From positions 3,034,001-3,098,000 of the forward strand of contig JARHVA010001427.1 in assembly GCA_037957365.1 (NCBI GenBank): a DNA stretch of 64,000 nucleotides. The letters run 5' to 3'. Below are positions 24,285-36,443 of this stretch, piece after piece; within the stretch, counting starts at the first letter, position 1; each line of letters starts with the position of its first letter. The notes under the pieces are model-generated. The model searched no databases. It was given only the letters and a program-made list of their open reading frames with translations, and was not told the DNA's origin. The stretch is from Torreya grandis (Eukaryota > Streptophyta > Pinopsida > Cupressales > Taxaceae). The translations under genes and the position numbers were made by a program.

Positions 24285-24612
24285 CTAATGATTATAACTA
24301 CCTTTGGGCAAATCATTGAATTTTGATCTATCTAAATAATAATGATTATAAATACCTTTGGGAAAATAATTATCATTCTCCTACCCTATTGGGGCATGTC
24401 TCCATTTTACCAATGATTATAACCTCCTTTGGGCAAATCATTATCTCTATTTTCTTGATTGGGGAATTTTTCATTATGCTAGTGATTATAACCACCTTTG
24501 GGCAAATTATTATTTTTCACATCACTTTGTTTATGATTATAATTATCTTTGGGTGAATATGCCCAACTTGGGAATCTCACTATGCCACTAATTATAACCA
24601 CCTTTGGGAATT
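24285..24612 (+). repeat. Minisatellite GATTATAACCACCTTTGGGCAAAT, second cluster
   Basis: Six copies start near 24290, 24344, 24415, 24484, 24535 and 24590, spaced 51-71 bp. Each has an A/G-TGATTATAA-core, CCTTTGGG, and usually CAAATCATTATC. The open frames crossing this block are translations of the repeat, not genes. The family also occurs at 22030-22170, about 2.2 kb upstream. Confidence 0.85.
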
Positions 24613-24825
24613 TTACTCTTTTTCCACCACTTTTACATTTAGGTCCCATCATTTTCTTCTTTTCGATGGAATGGTTGCTAACCTTCTTTGTTGCCCACTC
24701 CATCAAGGGGACATCTAGGGATCATCCATAATAATTTGAGGAAATAGACATTAAATATCTTTTTATTATTTGAGAAGAAATTATTATACCTATAACTTGC
24801 AATTCCTTCCCAAATAGGAGTAAAC

Positions 24826-25590
24826 TGTAGACACCCCATTTTGGCCATAACTAGATTCCAACTGGACTTCAAATTAATCTCTACTAATTAATGAAAATTA
24901 AGCATATGAATCAATAAATGTCTTAATTTCATTTTTACATCAGACATTAATGCTTAGAATCATGTTGAGGCATCCCTATTTGTGGTATTATCCTATATTC
25001 AATAGTAAACTCTCATGGATTTATCCCCAGTCACCTTATGACCTAATGATTGGTAGTTTGGCCTTTGGACCCATTAAGCAGGACACTTGAATAATTTTTA
25101 AAATGATAAAATGCTAAGAAAAATGAATTAACAAGGTAAACCAAATTAAATTATTAAGTGAATTTTCCATGTGAAATTAGTGAAAATAAAGTTTTTAAAA
25201 AGGAAATTTAAATAAATATGAGATCATGATGACATCATCATCCTTAAAGTCAATGGAATTTAAAATGTCTCCCTAAATGCAATAAACTCAAAAATGGAGA
25301 GCCATGCTTAACGAATGGGATCTCTATCCCAAATAATAATTACATGTCCCCTTATTAACTCAGCTAAGGTTAGTTTGAACTCAACCATGGTTAATTCTAA
25401 CCTAAATACACTTGTATTAGAGTTAAATTTGGAGGCTATAAATATAAATCCTCACACACTGATCTTTAAGATTTTTATGGGAAATGTTATTATGTAAAAA
25501 TAACTCTTAAAATCTTCATTTTAGTGTTACCATGGCCATTTTACAACCCAAATCAAGCCAATCCAAGGTGAATAAATGGGAGATGTTACA
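24826..25590 (+). repeat. Probable LTR (TGTAGACACC start, TATA box)
   Basis: TGTAGACACCCCATTTTGG at 24826 is a common LTR start in plant gypsy elements and follows a purine-rich AAATAGGAGTAAA. A TATA box, GGCTATAAATATAAAT, lies at 25434-25449. The LTR end is not certain; TGTTACA near 25589 is one possibility. It follows the integrase and 3' region of E on the same strand and is most simply its 3' LTR, but no 5' copy is visible. Confidence 0.45.
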
Positions 25591-25869
25591 AGAGCACCAT
25601 TGACAAATACTTCATTATCCACAAGCTGATCAAGCCAACTTTCTCATAAAGTAATTTGGATCCATAAGGAAGTTCAAAGGGAGTTTCTCTTTTGTGATAT
25701 TAATAGTGTCTTAATTGTATTCTTGTTATTTATACCTAACCTAGTAAATATGAAAGAATTGTTAGTTTGCATTAAAGTTATTTTGTTTAAATTTTATTCA
25801 CTAGTAAGAGACTAATGATCCTCTACATAATCCTATGCCACAAGAATAAGGATATATTTTGTAGACTTA

Positions 25870-26300
25870 TAACTATATTTTTATTACACTAAAAACATGG
25901 TTGAGTATGAATCCTTATTTATTGGCCTCCAATTTTCACTAAGTAAAAAAGCTAAGAACCTAAAATTACCTAGATAATAATAATGTGTTGTCAAAAAAGT
26001 TAGAATCCACTATACTTATAATGACAAGCATATTTTAAGGTACCATAATAGAGTGTGGAACCTAATTGAGGACTTTAACAAATTCAAAATCAAAACATTA
26101 ACCCAAAGAAATAATTATATAGTATATGTGCTGGAAATGGTTGAATGTACCTTATAACCCATCATGAAATCCAAATTGAGGAGATTTTCCACATATTTGG
26201 TCTCTAATCCTTCCATTATAGACAACATCATAAACTTAAAAGTCTTCAATGATTCCCATCATATTATTGAATTTATCACCAACACTAACACATTTGACTC
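25870..26300 (+). pseudogene. Gypsy archaeal-type RNase H fragment
   Basis: The + strand reads KNMVEYESLFIGLQFSL, KAKNLKLPR, then after stops VRIHYTYNDKHILRYHNRV and WNLIEDFNKFKIKTLTQRN, and YVLEMVECTL. The xNMVEYExL block and the YRNxVWDLIEDF segment with a following IPR-like stretch identify the second RNase H and its tail from a gypsy element. Upstream and downstream pol domains are missing: the right end meets copia element F (reverse strand) near 26300. It is an orphan piece of a different gypsy copy from element D, whose RT lies further right. Confidence 0.6.
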
Positions 26301-26304
26301 CAAA

Positions 26305-27010
26305 AATTTATCATAAATGTTTTTTCAAGAAGAGCATCTTTCACCAATGTAATGGATGAGGAAGAGCTCCCAATGATCAAAAGATCATCAACATAAGTAA
26401 CTAGAATCAAAATTAAGTCATACCAATAAAAGAGATATACATTTAAATTCAAATGGTAATAATTTAATCATACATAAAGAAGGAAGGAATCCATCTTGGC
26501 ATTCTAAGCCCAAGGGGCCTATTTTAGGCCATACATGGAATTTTTAATTTTGCATGCAAAGGAATAATTGTCAATAAATCCTAGTGGTTGATCCATGTAA
26601 ATATTCTCCTCAAGTTACTATGAATAAAGACACTCTAAACATCCATATAATTAAAATCCTAAGGATTGGCTATAATAACAAAAAGTGTGAGTATGATAGT
26701 GTTCATTTTGGAAAATATAACAAAGGTTTTGGTGTAGTCAATTCTAGGCACTTGTGAGAAACCTTTGGTGATGAACCACACCCTGAACTTGTCAAAAGAC
26801 CCATTTTCTTCATACTTGTTTTGATATATCCATCTACATCAAACCATTTTTCTTCCCTTAGGAAGAATTTTCAAATCTCAAGTATGATTCTTGATTAAGG
26901 AGTTATATTCCTCATATATGGAAGAATCTAACTCAACAATTCTTGATACCTCTAAAAAGGCTTTTGGATATGAGGTAGTAGTATATAAAACATGTGGACC
27001 ATTATAAAGC
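26305..27010 (-). pseudogene. Element F reverse transcriptase (copia)
   Basis: Read on the minus strand: YEEYNSLIKNHT*DL, PKGRKMV*CRWIYQNKYEENG, VDKFKARL-like text, FSQVPRIDYTKTF, MNTIILTL, the GEYLHGSTTRI region, KNSMYGLK*APWA*NAKMDSF and LVTYVDDLLIIGSSSS. The catalytic YVDD is intact (about 26385-26400). The domain is cut shortly after LEKTFMINF, near 26305. Stops fall at Trp (HTW, CRW-type) and Gln positions. The upstream VEAWV-DHLDDRKTPSKLYNGP segment joins it to integrase. Confidence 0.85.
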
Positions 27011-27539
27011 TTTGAAGGTGTTTTCCTATCATCCAAATGATCCTAAACCCATGCTTCTACACTCTGTAGTGTTTTCCTATCCTAAAGAGGACCATAAGTG
27101 GATGATTCAGGTAGAGAAAACTCATCCTCTAAAGTGTGTCTAGATGTGTATCGGGATGAGTCCCCATCACTACTCTGACCATCATAACTAGAAGAAGTGT
27201 CCTCAACCTCTATAATGTGGTCAAGCTGATCTAAATTATTTGAATTGAATCAAAATGAGTCCAATGAAGTGGGATAAGTGTTGAGTCTATGGGACTCTCC
27301 TAAAAGTGAACACTTATCATTATGAACAACTCATGTGTGATCAGATGAAGAAGGTGGTGCCCCTTGACACCATCTGGATAACCTAATAATATGTAAGGAT
27401 TACTCTAAGGTTATATATCCCTACATTTCTTCGTAGGTATATTATTCATAGCTAGAGATCTAAGGACTCTAAAATCCTCAACTATGGGTTTCTTTTTATA
27501 CCAATTTTCAAGGGGAGTTATACATTTCAAAACCTTGTG

Positions 27540-28170
27540 GGGAACCCTATTCTAAATGTATCAATAAAAATTGATTGATTCAACCTATTACTATGGTGTA
27601 AGTGACTTAGAATGAATAAATTTTTTTTCCATCTCTTTTAAGACCTATTCTTATATTCTATAATTCTATTTTGTTGAGGACTATAAGGAGTTTTACACTA
27701 CAAATCAATCCCTTTTGTTGTGAAGAACTTCTCAAATATATTATTTACATACTCTACCCATTAATAGTTATAATAAACTTTATGTATTCCTCATATTATT
27801 TCTCTACAATAAATTTTAAGTCTCTAAACTTGTCAAAAACTCTATATGTATGCCTAAGTAAGTGGACCCATGTTTACTTTGAGAAATCATCAATGAAGGT
27901 GAGAACATAATTAGCCCTTATGAAATATAGACTAAGAAAAGTCCCATATACATCATTACACATTAATTATAATGTTTATGAATCCATCTAATATCTATCT
28001 TTATCAAATTTATCTTTTGGATGATTCCAAAGGATGCAACCCTCACAAAAACCCTTAGATAATTGGACTCAAGGTAAACCTGTGCCCATATAATTTTTGA
28101 TGAATTTTTATAGGTAACGGTAGTTGAGATTGTCAAACCAATCATGCCATAATTATTTAACTCCATATAA
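27540..28170 (-). pseudogene. Element F copia integrase (zinc region and core)
   Basis: The minus strand shows a GAG-pre-integrase stretch (LNYRYL, then GFCEGCILWNHPKDKF near 28040-28000), then RANYVLTFIDDFSK-TWVHLLRHTYRVFDKFRDLKFIVEK (about 27930-27800) and a degraded middle, then a QQKG/NRTI-like stretch towards 27650. YVLTFIDDFSRxTW is a copia integrase signature containing the first catalytic Asp. The DNGGEY block is not clearly readable. The open frame at 27963-28166 covers only its N-terminal edge. Confidence 0.8.
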
Positions 28171-28849
28171 ATGAGTTAGAAATTTAATCAAATAAGAATA
28201 AATTTTAAAATGTGATAAGGTATATAATATAGCATGTTCATCTACCCTTCCCATAGCTATTGTAGAATCATTATGTAACTCTTTGATGAAAATTTAATAT
28301 AGTAAAAACTACACTCTCGTGACCTTACTGATATGAGTTGGTACACTAATAGGATATTAGTTGAAAGAGATGAAACACTTAAAAAAAATTGCATTTTCCT
28401 CCTTCCATTTTAATAGACCCTCTCCTTGATAATAATATAAAAGTGTCATCACCCAAAGTGATTGAAGACATGCTAAAAGGCTCTAAGGAAGAAAACTCAA
28501 CTTGTGAATAACCCATGGGATGGGAATCACTTAAGTAAATAACTCATGAATATGATGGATTTTAAACTAATACAATATCCTTTCCCTTATCTTTCTCTTT
28601 GCATTTTAATTTTTCCTTATAAGAATTTTGTGTTGATGAATTATGCTTGATAGACTCAGGAACACCTATATTTTTCTTTTCTAGAAGATGATTTGGGTGG
28701 AAAATATATTTATTCATGAAATTATGTTCATCATTCCAATTTTTATTTAAATATAAATAATTAACCTTCTCTTTCTTAGGTTTAATATTGGAAGAGGAAG
28801 TTTTAATGGTTGTTTTGGTAGAATTTGATTCTTTCTTCTTCTCTTGATC

Positions 28850-29522
28850 CTTATTATTTTTCTTATTCTCTTTATTTGAAGCCTTTATTTTGCAATTGAA
28901 AAAAAATAAGGGATTGAGGTTTTGATTAATTCAATGTTCCCATATGTATTAACTTATATTTTTTCAAAATTAAGCTTATAATAAAGGCATTTAAAGAGGA
29001 CATTTTACATGTAGTGCCTAGAGCACTTTTAGTGGCATGGAAAGTAGAGTCAAAGACTGAGTAATCAGGACCTAACTTTGAGAGCATGTAAATAATAAGT
29101 TATTAATATTTATTATTTATTCTAGATTATTTAAATTTCAATATTAAAGACTTGAACTTGGTGAAGAAATACTCAAGGGTGTCAATGTTGTTAAGACTTA
29201 GGCTAATAAGTTCATTTTCTAGTTTGTGACCTTTCATCATATCTTGCTTCCCAAAGAGATTTTATAAAATATTACACACTTAATTGGGTGTTTTTGTAAG
29301 GTTTATATGAAATAGGATATTAGGATACATATAAATATGTAATAAACCATAGTCTTCATCACTTAAATTTCACCATTTAACTTTTTATACATCTATAGTT
29401 GGTTCAATTTATAGCCTCATTCTCATGTAATGTAAACTTTTGATCCTTAGAATAATTTTAATTTTGATTTTACATTCATGATAGTTAAATTGATTGAGAG
29501 TATTAATTTAATTTTTATCCAT
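28850..29522 (-). pseudogene. Element F gag (copia, UBN2-type)
   Basis: An ATG at 29522 (minus) begins MDKN*INTLNQFNYHECK, followed by IKIIL, DEDYGLLHIYMYPNILFHI, KTPN*VCNIL*NLFGKQD, MKGHKLENELISLSLNNIDT, EYFFTKFKSL and LSKLGPDYSVFDSTFHATK. This order matches copia gag of the UBN2 family. A possible zinc-knuckle remnant (FFNCKIK) lies near 28900. Stops at Trp and Gln codons inactivate it. Confidence 0.85.
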
Positions 29523-31600
29523 TATGTATAAATAAAAAAAATTTAGTAGTAGTTGAAGTTTTTTATTGCAGAATATAGGGAAATACAAGAAATGCAAAAA
29601 AAAGATGAACCATGATACAACACCCCTTTAAATTAGTTTCAATAAAACCCTCTAATTTTATATCTTTGTAATTTTAGAATGTATTAAAAAATACATGAGA
29701 CCAATGTATGGGGTATGAAAAAATCTACACTTTTAAACAAAATAATACTCAATTCTTAGTTATGGCTTAAAATACACAATATATAATTTTATTGTCTTTA
29801 ATGGCCTAAATCAATTAAAAAAAACACAACATTTATAAGTCTTAACCAATCTGACTATTAATTTGCATATGCATTACAAAGAAGGAAAAACTTATTTGAT
29901 CTTGTTTTCAAATGAAGCCTTCAAAAGAAATAGAATTAAATCCAAGATTTAAAAAATATGGAAAATATTTTTGACTTAGATTTTTAAAGGAGAAAATAAA
30001 GTGCCTCTATGGGATAAAAAAAACATGTGATCATGTTTTTGGAAAAACCATAAAAATATAGACACCAAAATCCTTGAGTAGGTTGTGGGAGTTGTTGAAG
30101 GACTTTTTGAAGGTGTTATAGATCATGGAATTTTGAATCATGGGATTATGGAGTTCCAAAGGATGTGTGGTAGTCATGTAAACTCATTTTAGGTTGTATA
30201 ATACCATCCAATGACATAATAAGTTGTGTAAGCCATGGACTGATCTTGGAGAACATTGTAAGCTAGTTTGAGCTAGAACACCATCAATGGTAGTTATTGT
30301 AGGTTTAAATATAAGATGAGATAGTTATAATAGGTCATTAAAACTTCCTTAACTTCAACATGCCTTCAATGAAGTTAGGACTAGGTCTCAACATGAACTA
30401 AAATGGCCAAAACATGAGTTGAGGCAATCCAAAGCTAAGCTAAGGTTGTGGGATTTCCTTTATCATAAAAAAAATTCCTTTAGTCAATGTGAATCCTTGG
30501 TTCAATTTTATACCGTTCACTCCTTTGATGAGAATGAATAACATCTTTACACAAATAAGGGAGAGTCAAACCAAATAAAATAAAACCCACACATTTCTAC
30601 ATTTAAAAAAATACACCATGCATTTTTTGTAAAAAACCACAATTTTTTTTAAAAAACCTCAAACAAATTCATAATACACTACAAATAAACTCAAGATTTC
30701 AATTAAACAAACAATAATTAAAAACTAGTTAAGCATATACTTTCATTTCACTCTTTCACCATATTGGAGTGGAAGTTAGGATCTCCATATCAAGTGAGTG
30801 CATGATTTTGTAATAGGTACAAGATAAGTTAGTCCTAAACACAATAGATAAAAATAAAATTAAATTACATACATGATAATATTGCACAGAGTAAAATAAA
30901 ATTGAAATACCAATCTTTCATTACTAAATTTCATAAATTTGAGATATAGATATAGGGGAGTGCATATGTAACTCATAAAAAGTTCCATGAAAAGTGGTCA
31001 AAGAGGTAAGAATAGAAGATTAAATCCCATACCTAAAATATATAATCAATGGAGTTAGTTCATATTCCTCTAGTCAAACTATAATTATAAGTACACCTAA
31101 GTAAGCTTGTCCATGAAATTAGGAAAAATCTATGTGAATGGGAAAATCTTGTAATAAATAAAAATGGTAAAATAATAAACCCATAATCTAATAAGTTTGA
31201 ATTAGATGAAGTAGGGGTCATCAATTTGAATACTAATAATATACTAAAAGTTATATTATCATGATAAAGGTTATTTTGTATAGACTATCAAGCTAAAAAG
31301 GATAAATAATCCCCTACCAAAGAGATTCCCCATTAGGATTGTAATCTGATTAATGCAGGAGACTCAAAGCTTATGCTTTTAGGCACAAAATGTACCTATA
31401 TTGAAAAACAAAGGAATTTTAAAAATTTGAAGGACTATGGTGACACCATTTCATAGAGCTATGAATATTAAAAAGTGTTTTACACCTACATCTTCATCCA
31501 TACTATTTTATTGAAGCATGGTGTCAAACCATTCCACCAAAGGTAAAAGTCAGTCAATCTATTGTTGGAACCTTAATTTTAGAATGAATGTAGAAGAAAA
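29523..31600. other. Unassigned AT-rich stretch between elements F and D
   Basis: Two kilobases with homopurine/homopyrimidine runs and no recognisable coding motif on either strand. By position it could hold the 5' LTR of F (minus) and the upstream part of D, but no LTR edge, primer site or gag motif is clear. Confidence 0.4.
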
Positions 31601-31639
31601 TTTATACAAAGATCATCTACCTAATTGAAAAGACATCAG

Positions 31640-32560
31640 TGATTATAAGTATGTCATTGGTAGATGCATATTCATATACATGGATGAACTAATAGTATTT
31701 TCCAAGAGTGGAAAGGACCATGTAAAAGACTTGAGATTAGTCCTATAGAGGTGTAGAGACCATAAATCTCCTTGAACCCAAAAAATATATATTTGGGGTC
31801 ACAAAGGGTAAATTTTTAGGACACATTATATTTTAATTAGGTTTCTCAATAGATGTAGAAAGAGTGGAGGCCATTATAAAAATATTGTTGCCTAGCATCA
31901 GAAAGGAGTTGAATTGATTTTTTTAGAAAAAACCAACTTCATAAGCAAGTTCATCTCAAGTTTTGTAGAGATAGTCTAATCACTAAACAACATATTAAAA
32001 ATCATGTTAATGTTGAATGGGTGATTGGGTCACAAGAAACCTTTACCCAAGTCAAGATAATTATTATAAAGACATTAATACTTATGAGTCTTGATTACAC
32101 ATAACCCATCTACATATATTTATTTAATTTAGAACACTTAACTATTACTATTATAACATAAAAAAGGGAGATGGAGATGAAATATGTATAATTTATGAGT
32201 GTCCCACTTATAAATTTTGAGATTAAATACTCAACTAGTGATAAATATGACTTTTCCTTGATGAAAGTAGTCAAAAAATTTAGACACTACATCACACACA
32301 AAAAAGTATTTGTTGTTGTGCCTGACCTAGCTGCTAAGGTAATGCTAATGTAAAATGAGTTAGGTGAAAGACATGGGAAATGGATGTCTATCCTAAAATA
32401 ATTAGACTTAGAGATACAACCAATGAATATTTTTAGAGGACAAGTACTTAATAGTACAATGGCTGAGGTGGATCCATAGATCATATGCCAAAAGTATATA
32501 ATATAAATGTTTATAAATGATGATTGGTATCAATACTTGGTCTATTACCTATTAAAAATT
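31640..32560 (+). pseudogene. Element D reverse transcriptase and RNase H (gypsy)
   Basis: The + strand encodes FIYMDELIVFSKSGKDHVKDLRLVL, then after slips KIYIWGHKG for the NPKKSIFGVTEGK position, a GHI segment, RKSGGHYKNI, and FLEKTNFISKFISSFVEIV. The catalytic box is YMDE: the second Asp is Glu, as in the copia copy at 5.4 kb. RNase H follows (DYT.PIYIYLF at about 32092, SHIY-like stretch, VSHL and the FRHYI-like segment near 32280) and is badly decayed. RT fingers and gag are missing upstream. It resembles element C more than A or B at the FISKFISSF..EI block. Confidence 0.7.
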
Positions 32561-32899
32561 AGTACCCAACCCATTTATAATCCACTTAGAAGAGAGTAAT
32601 ACATCTAAAAAATATAAGTTTCATGATTAAATTAATCATGTTGTATATTAAAAATCATGAAGTCATTTAACTTTGACACCTTAACAAATTTGAAATAACT
32701 AAAATATTCATTGGTTTTCATGGAATGTATGGTACTAGTCATGGTTTAGGGAGTGCCATATCTCACCAAATACTTAGTTAAGGTTAGTAATGGACTTATA
32801 TTTTCAAATATCCCCATAATCATGTAAGGATTTTCCATATTTATCTCATAATTGATCATAAAGAATGCACTCCAATCATGCAACTGTATTCAGTTATTA

Positions 32900-33690
32900 A
32901 GTCTCATCCATTTATCAAGTGGGTACTTTACTTTATGGGGGGCATCAATGCCATATATTTCATGGGACATAAATATAACCTCATTAAAACTAATTGATAC
33001 AAACATTGGACTAACTCTAAAACATTCATAATGGAGGTGGTGATCAACTTGCTAGAGGACCACATTGTAACCAGGTTTGGTACGCCATTCTAACTAGTAT
33101 GTGACAATGGCCTTAATTTAACTTCACTAAAACTTACTGAGTAGGATTATAAAACCTAGATAATTCTTAAATTATCATTAAATTACTACCACAAGGTAAT
33201 GGTATAGCTAAATCAACTAACAAGAACTTTGGGAATGTGACCAATAAAGTCTTGGAGAGGAATGTTATGGATTTGGATAATGTTCTATAATTTTCATTAT
33301 GGTCTAATATAACTAGGATAGAGTCTTCTATAGGTACTTTTATGGTATATGGCAAAGAATTGATCTTCCCTATAAACCTCATAATTATAAGCTTGTTTTT
33401 CATTAAATATTACCTAGGGGATGATAACAAGGTATAAGCTCACCTCCTAAACCTAATATAGTGGGAATAAAAATGTGATACAACCCTACTACACTTTAGC
33501 ATGCATCAATGATTTTTCAAACACTAGTTTGACAAATGAGACAAAAAAAATCCTTTCATATTTCTAATTTAGTCATAATTTAGGACAAGGCTTATTAAAA
33601 TAAGGGTCATCATGGAAAATTTGATGCCCTTTGGCTAGGACAAATCCAAATCTCTAAAATCCTGGGAGAATTTTTTCTTTTGCTTAATGT
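32900..33690 (+). pseudogene. Element D integrase (gypsy)
   Basis: In + frames: INLLEDHIVTRFGTPF, VCDNGLNLTSLKL, a YYHKVM/QGNGIAKSTNKNFGN block, NKVLERNVMDLDNVL, SLWSNITRIESSIGTFMVYGKELIFPINL and a C-terminal MENLMPFG tract near 33612. The second catalytic Asp (CDNG) is kept while the Glu is Lys (GNGIAKS). TSIGxxPFxLVYGxE-like text confirms the core C-terminus. The minus-strand frame at 33167-33403 is its shadow. Stops and shifts are frequent. Confidence 0.75.
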
Positions 33691-36443
33691 GTCTAATTAG
33701 TGAGGATATTCCATTGCATGTTAATTTGAAACTCCCAAAACAATAATTCATATCATGAATTATCATGGTGGATTCCATGAAATAATTTCCATTTTCCTTC
33801 TTTACTTTCCCTTTATTTCTAATTTCATTTCTTTATTTTGTTTGGGTTTGTTTTATTGTTTATTTTTCTTTTTCCCTTATTGTACATGTTGCTAATTTTA
33901 TTGTCCTATGTTCCCTTTAATCAATGACATGAGGAAGAGTGATAGTCCTATAATTAAGTGATGGAAATGATATTATGATATGAAAGTACATAGATTTTTA
34001 ATAAATTGGATTCATTATTTAACTTATCTCTAAAATCCTTAATTATTTATTTGTGTTTCTAATGAGTTTGTGTTAGATAAATTGGGAATGGGCTATCTCA
34101 TTCATGAAGACCTATCAAAACTTGTCACAAATAAAACTTTAATGATTCTTGGATTTACATGGATAAAACTATTATAACCAAAGTTTCAAAATTAAAAATA
34201 TATAAGTCTACTTATCTTTTACCATGGTGGTCCCCAACTCAAGATTGAAATATTTAGTAAAATAAAAAGAAAGAAAAGAGAAAAATAAATAAAATCAAAT
34301 CATAGAAATTCAATGATGTGTGATTCAAGTAACCTCTACCAGGGTTATAGAAACATGGCTAGTATTAGATCAAGGCTATGTGTGATACTAAAGCTAACTC
34401 TATCCAGGATATATACACCTAGCTGACAACATAAGAATGTCCAAGTATTCATTTCAAGGTTAAATTCATTATCTAGATGATCCTAACTATAACACTTATT
34501 CCTTTCAAGTTTTATAAATGAAATGAATACACAAGCACACACTATTTAAGGAAATGGTATGATTTGGGTTACACAATCTTCTCCTTCTTATTTTTTCTTA
34601 AGTCATTTCATGTTTTAGGCATTAGGCTAAAGCCAAAGTTATGGGTTGTATTTAGGGTTTCAATGTTCCTAAATATTCTGGAGTATTTTTCAGCAAAGTC
34701 ACCATTTATTATTTATTTCATTAAATACCCTGATTAATTCACAAAGTTAGGGAACATATTATTATTTGGAGTCTAACCTCCTAGGTCTTAGCTAGGTCTA
34801 GGCTTATTTTATTCATTTATTTAAATGGGAAAATCCTAAAGGAGTTGTATTATTAATGTTATACTCTTTAAACCAAGTCTAAATTTAAAGATGTTTATAT
34901 ACTTGGTCTAAGAGATTATATTATGGGATTCTTTCATATAACTACTTGAATTTTCCAAGAATATGATAAGTCAGTTTATAATGAACCTTGTTTTGAGTTT
35001 CATTGAATTTCCTCAAATTTGTGAAAATTGTATAACCATTATAAGACTTATGTGTTTTCTTTGATTATATTGGAATGATATTGTCTACATTTGGTTTATT
35101 TGGTAGGCATTCTGAATAGATTAACCTTTTAAATCTTGGTAATTTAGTGAACTGTTAGTTTGAATTGGATAAGTATTGATCAAGTGAGAAATTTTCACCC
35201 ACTTATTTCATCTTTTTTAGGTCTCATTTTGCCCTATTTAGATTAATATCATTGTGGGTTTTTTTTAGTTTTCATCTAAAGTAGCCAGGTTTTACCTACT
35301 ATTAGTTAAAGTGAGTTGGATAAGGTTATTATGATTCATATTTCAAAACTAAATGGCTAAGTGTTTTTCCTATGAACTAATAGTCTTATAAAATTTCTTG
35401 TGAGTCCCCAAACAAGTTATATTGTGGCACTTGTCATTTTACCACTTCTTTGGGTCTTTTTATTTGGGCCTTTCATATGAGTAGGATTGTGCCACATGGA
35501 AAGATATCATTTTAATACTTCCTCACCCTACCAATTTTTTTACCTAATATTAAACTTCTTGAGTAACTGATATATTGACAAGTGTCATGATCTTATTAGT
35601 GCTTCCTATATATACAAGCCTAGCCTTTAGACCTTACAGATGTATGAGATCATTCCACATAGCATGATATGACTTCATCACAAATTCTATCCCTATTTAG
35701 TTTGTTAAATAGTCTTTGGGCCTCATTAATGTATGAGATCATTCCACATGTCATGATCCCATTTATTAGGGCCCCTAGGGTAGTTTATATATGTCCCACT
35801 AGTAGGAAATCCCCTAAATGTCCAAAATCATTCCACATGGCATGAGATCATTTACCTAAAGCCTCCTAAGGTGGTTAAAGTATTTAAAATCCTTCCAAGT
35901 GAATGAGATATGGACAAGTGTCAATATCTTATTTCACTAAGAATTTGCAAGTCATTGGTCCAAGTAAGCTCCAATTTAGACACCTAAATGAGTGAACACA
36001 TACCATGTTACATGGACTTCCATCTGGAAGATACAATCACATCCACATCAAAATTTCATGTAATTAAAATTCATGGCCATATATATTTTAAAGCCCACAA
36101 TAAACTTATCATGATTTTCCCTTTATACCTAACTATTTCAATATGATAAAATCATTCAATTCAGAGTCAAATTCCTCACTTAAGGGGATTGAAAATATAA
36201 ATTTGACTTTGTTTATCTAGTTTTTTTAAATCTAAAAGACTTAACCATTTATATGATAGGATGGATTAATTGTATCTTTGGAAAAAGACACGTTTTAAAT
36301 TTCTAAGTTTAATGGTTTTCTCTTCTTATATTTCAAGTCTTGTGTTGTATTCAATTTTCATGAAATTTGAGATCTAAAAACTAGTCTATGAATTTAAAAT
36401 CTAAAATCCAATCTATTTATTATAAATTTAATAACTAAATCTC
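33691..36443 (+). repeat. 3' flank / probable LTR of element D with ATGATC-type dyad repeats
   Basis: Non-coding. A TATA-like CCTATATATAC lies at 35605-35616. From 35636 a degenerate repeat recurs at 85-95-bp spacing (near 35642, 35736, 35820): TGTATGAGATCATTCCACAT-GGCATGAT. The half-sites ATGAGATCAT and ATGATC/GCATGAT face each other, giving an imperfect dyad. Element B begins at 36444, and similar GATGATGCCACATG text resumes after it near 53568, suggesting B split this region. The LTR start of D could not be fixed. Confidence 0.5.

Larger units (their letters stand above)
21741..24825. other. Long repeat-bearing 3' region of element E
   Basis: Some 3.1 kb between the end of the E integrase and a probable LTR start at 24826. 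It holds no gene that I recognise; open frames here are short and hydrophobic by composition (TTT-rich). It carries two repeat families listed separately and a TATA-like GTATAAATATAC at 22281-22292. If that TATA is an LTR promoter, the LTR of E would instead start near 21.7-22.0 kb; I prefer 24826 because a purine-rich tract precedes it. Confidence 0.45.
26305..29522 (-). mobile_element. Element F: Ty1/copia internal region, reverse strand
   Basis: From right to left the minus strand encodes gag (29522 to about 28850), GAG-pre-integrase and integrase (about 28170-27540), an acidic linker (about 27430-27000) and reverse transcriptase (about 26990-26305), the copia order. RNase H and the 3' LTR are missing: the RT stops soon after its YVDD box where gypsy sequence of the other strand begins. 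No 5' LTR edge could be placed beyond 29522. Stops are at expected Trp/Gln codons. Confidence 0.8.
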
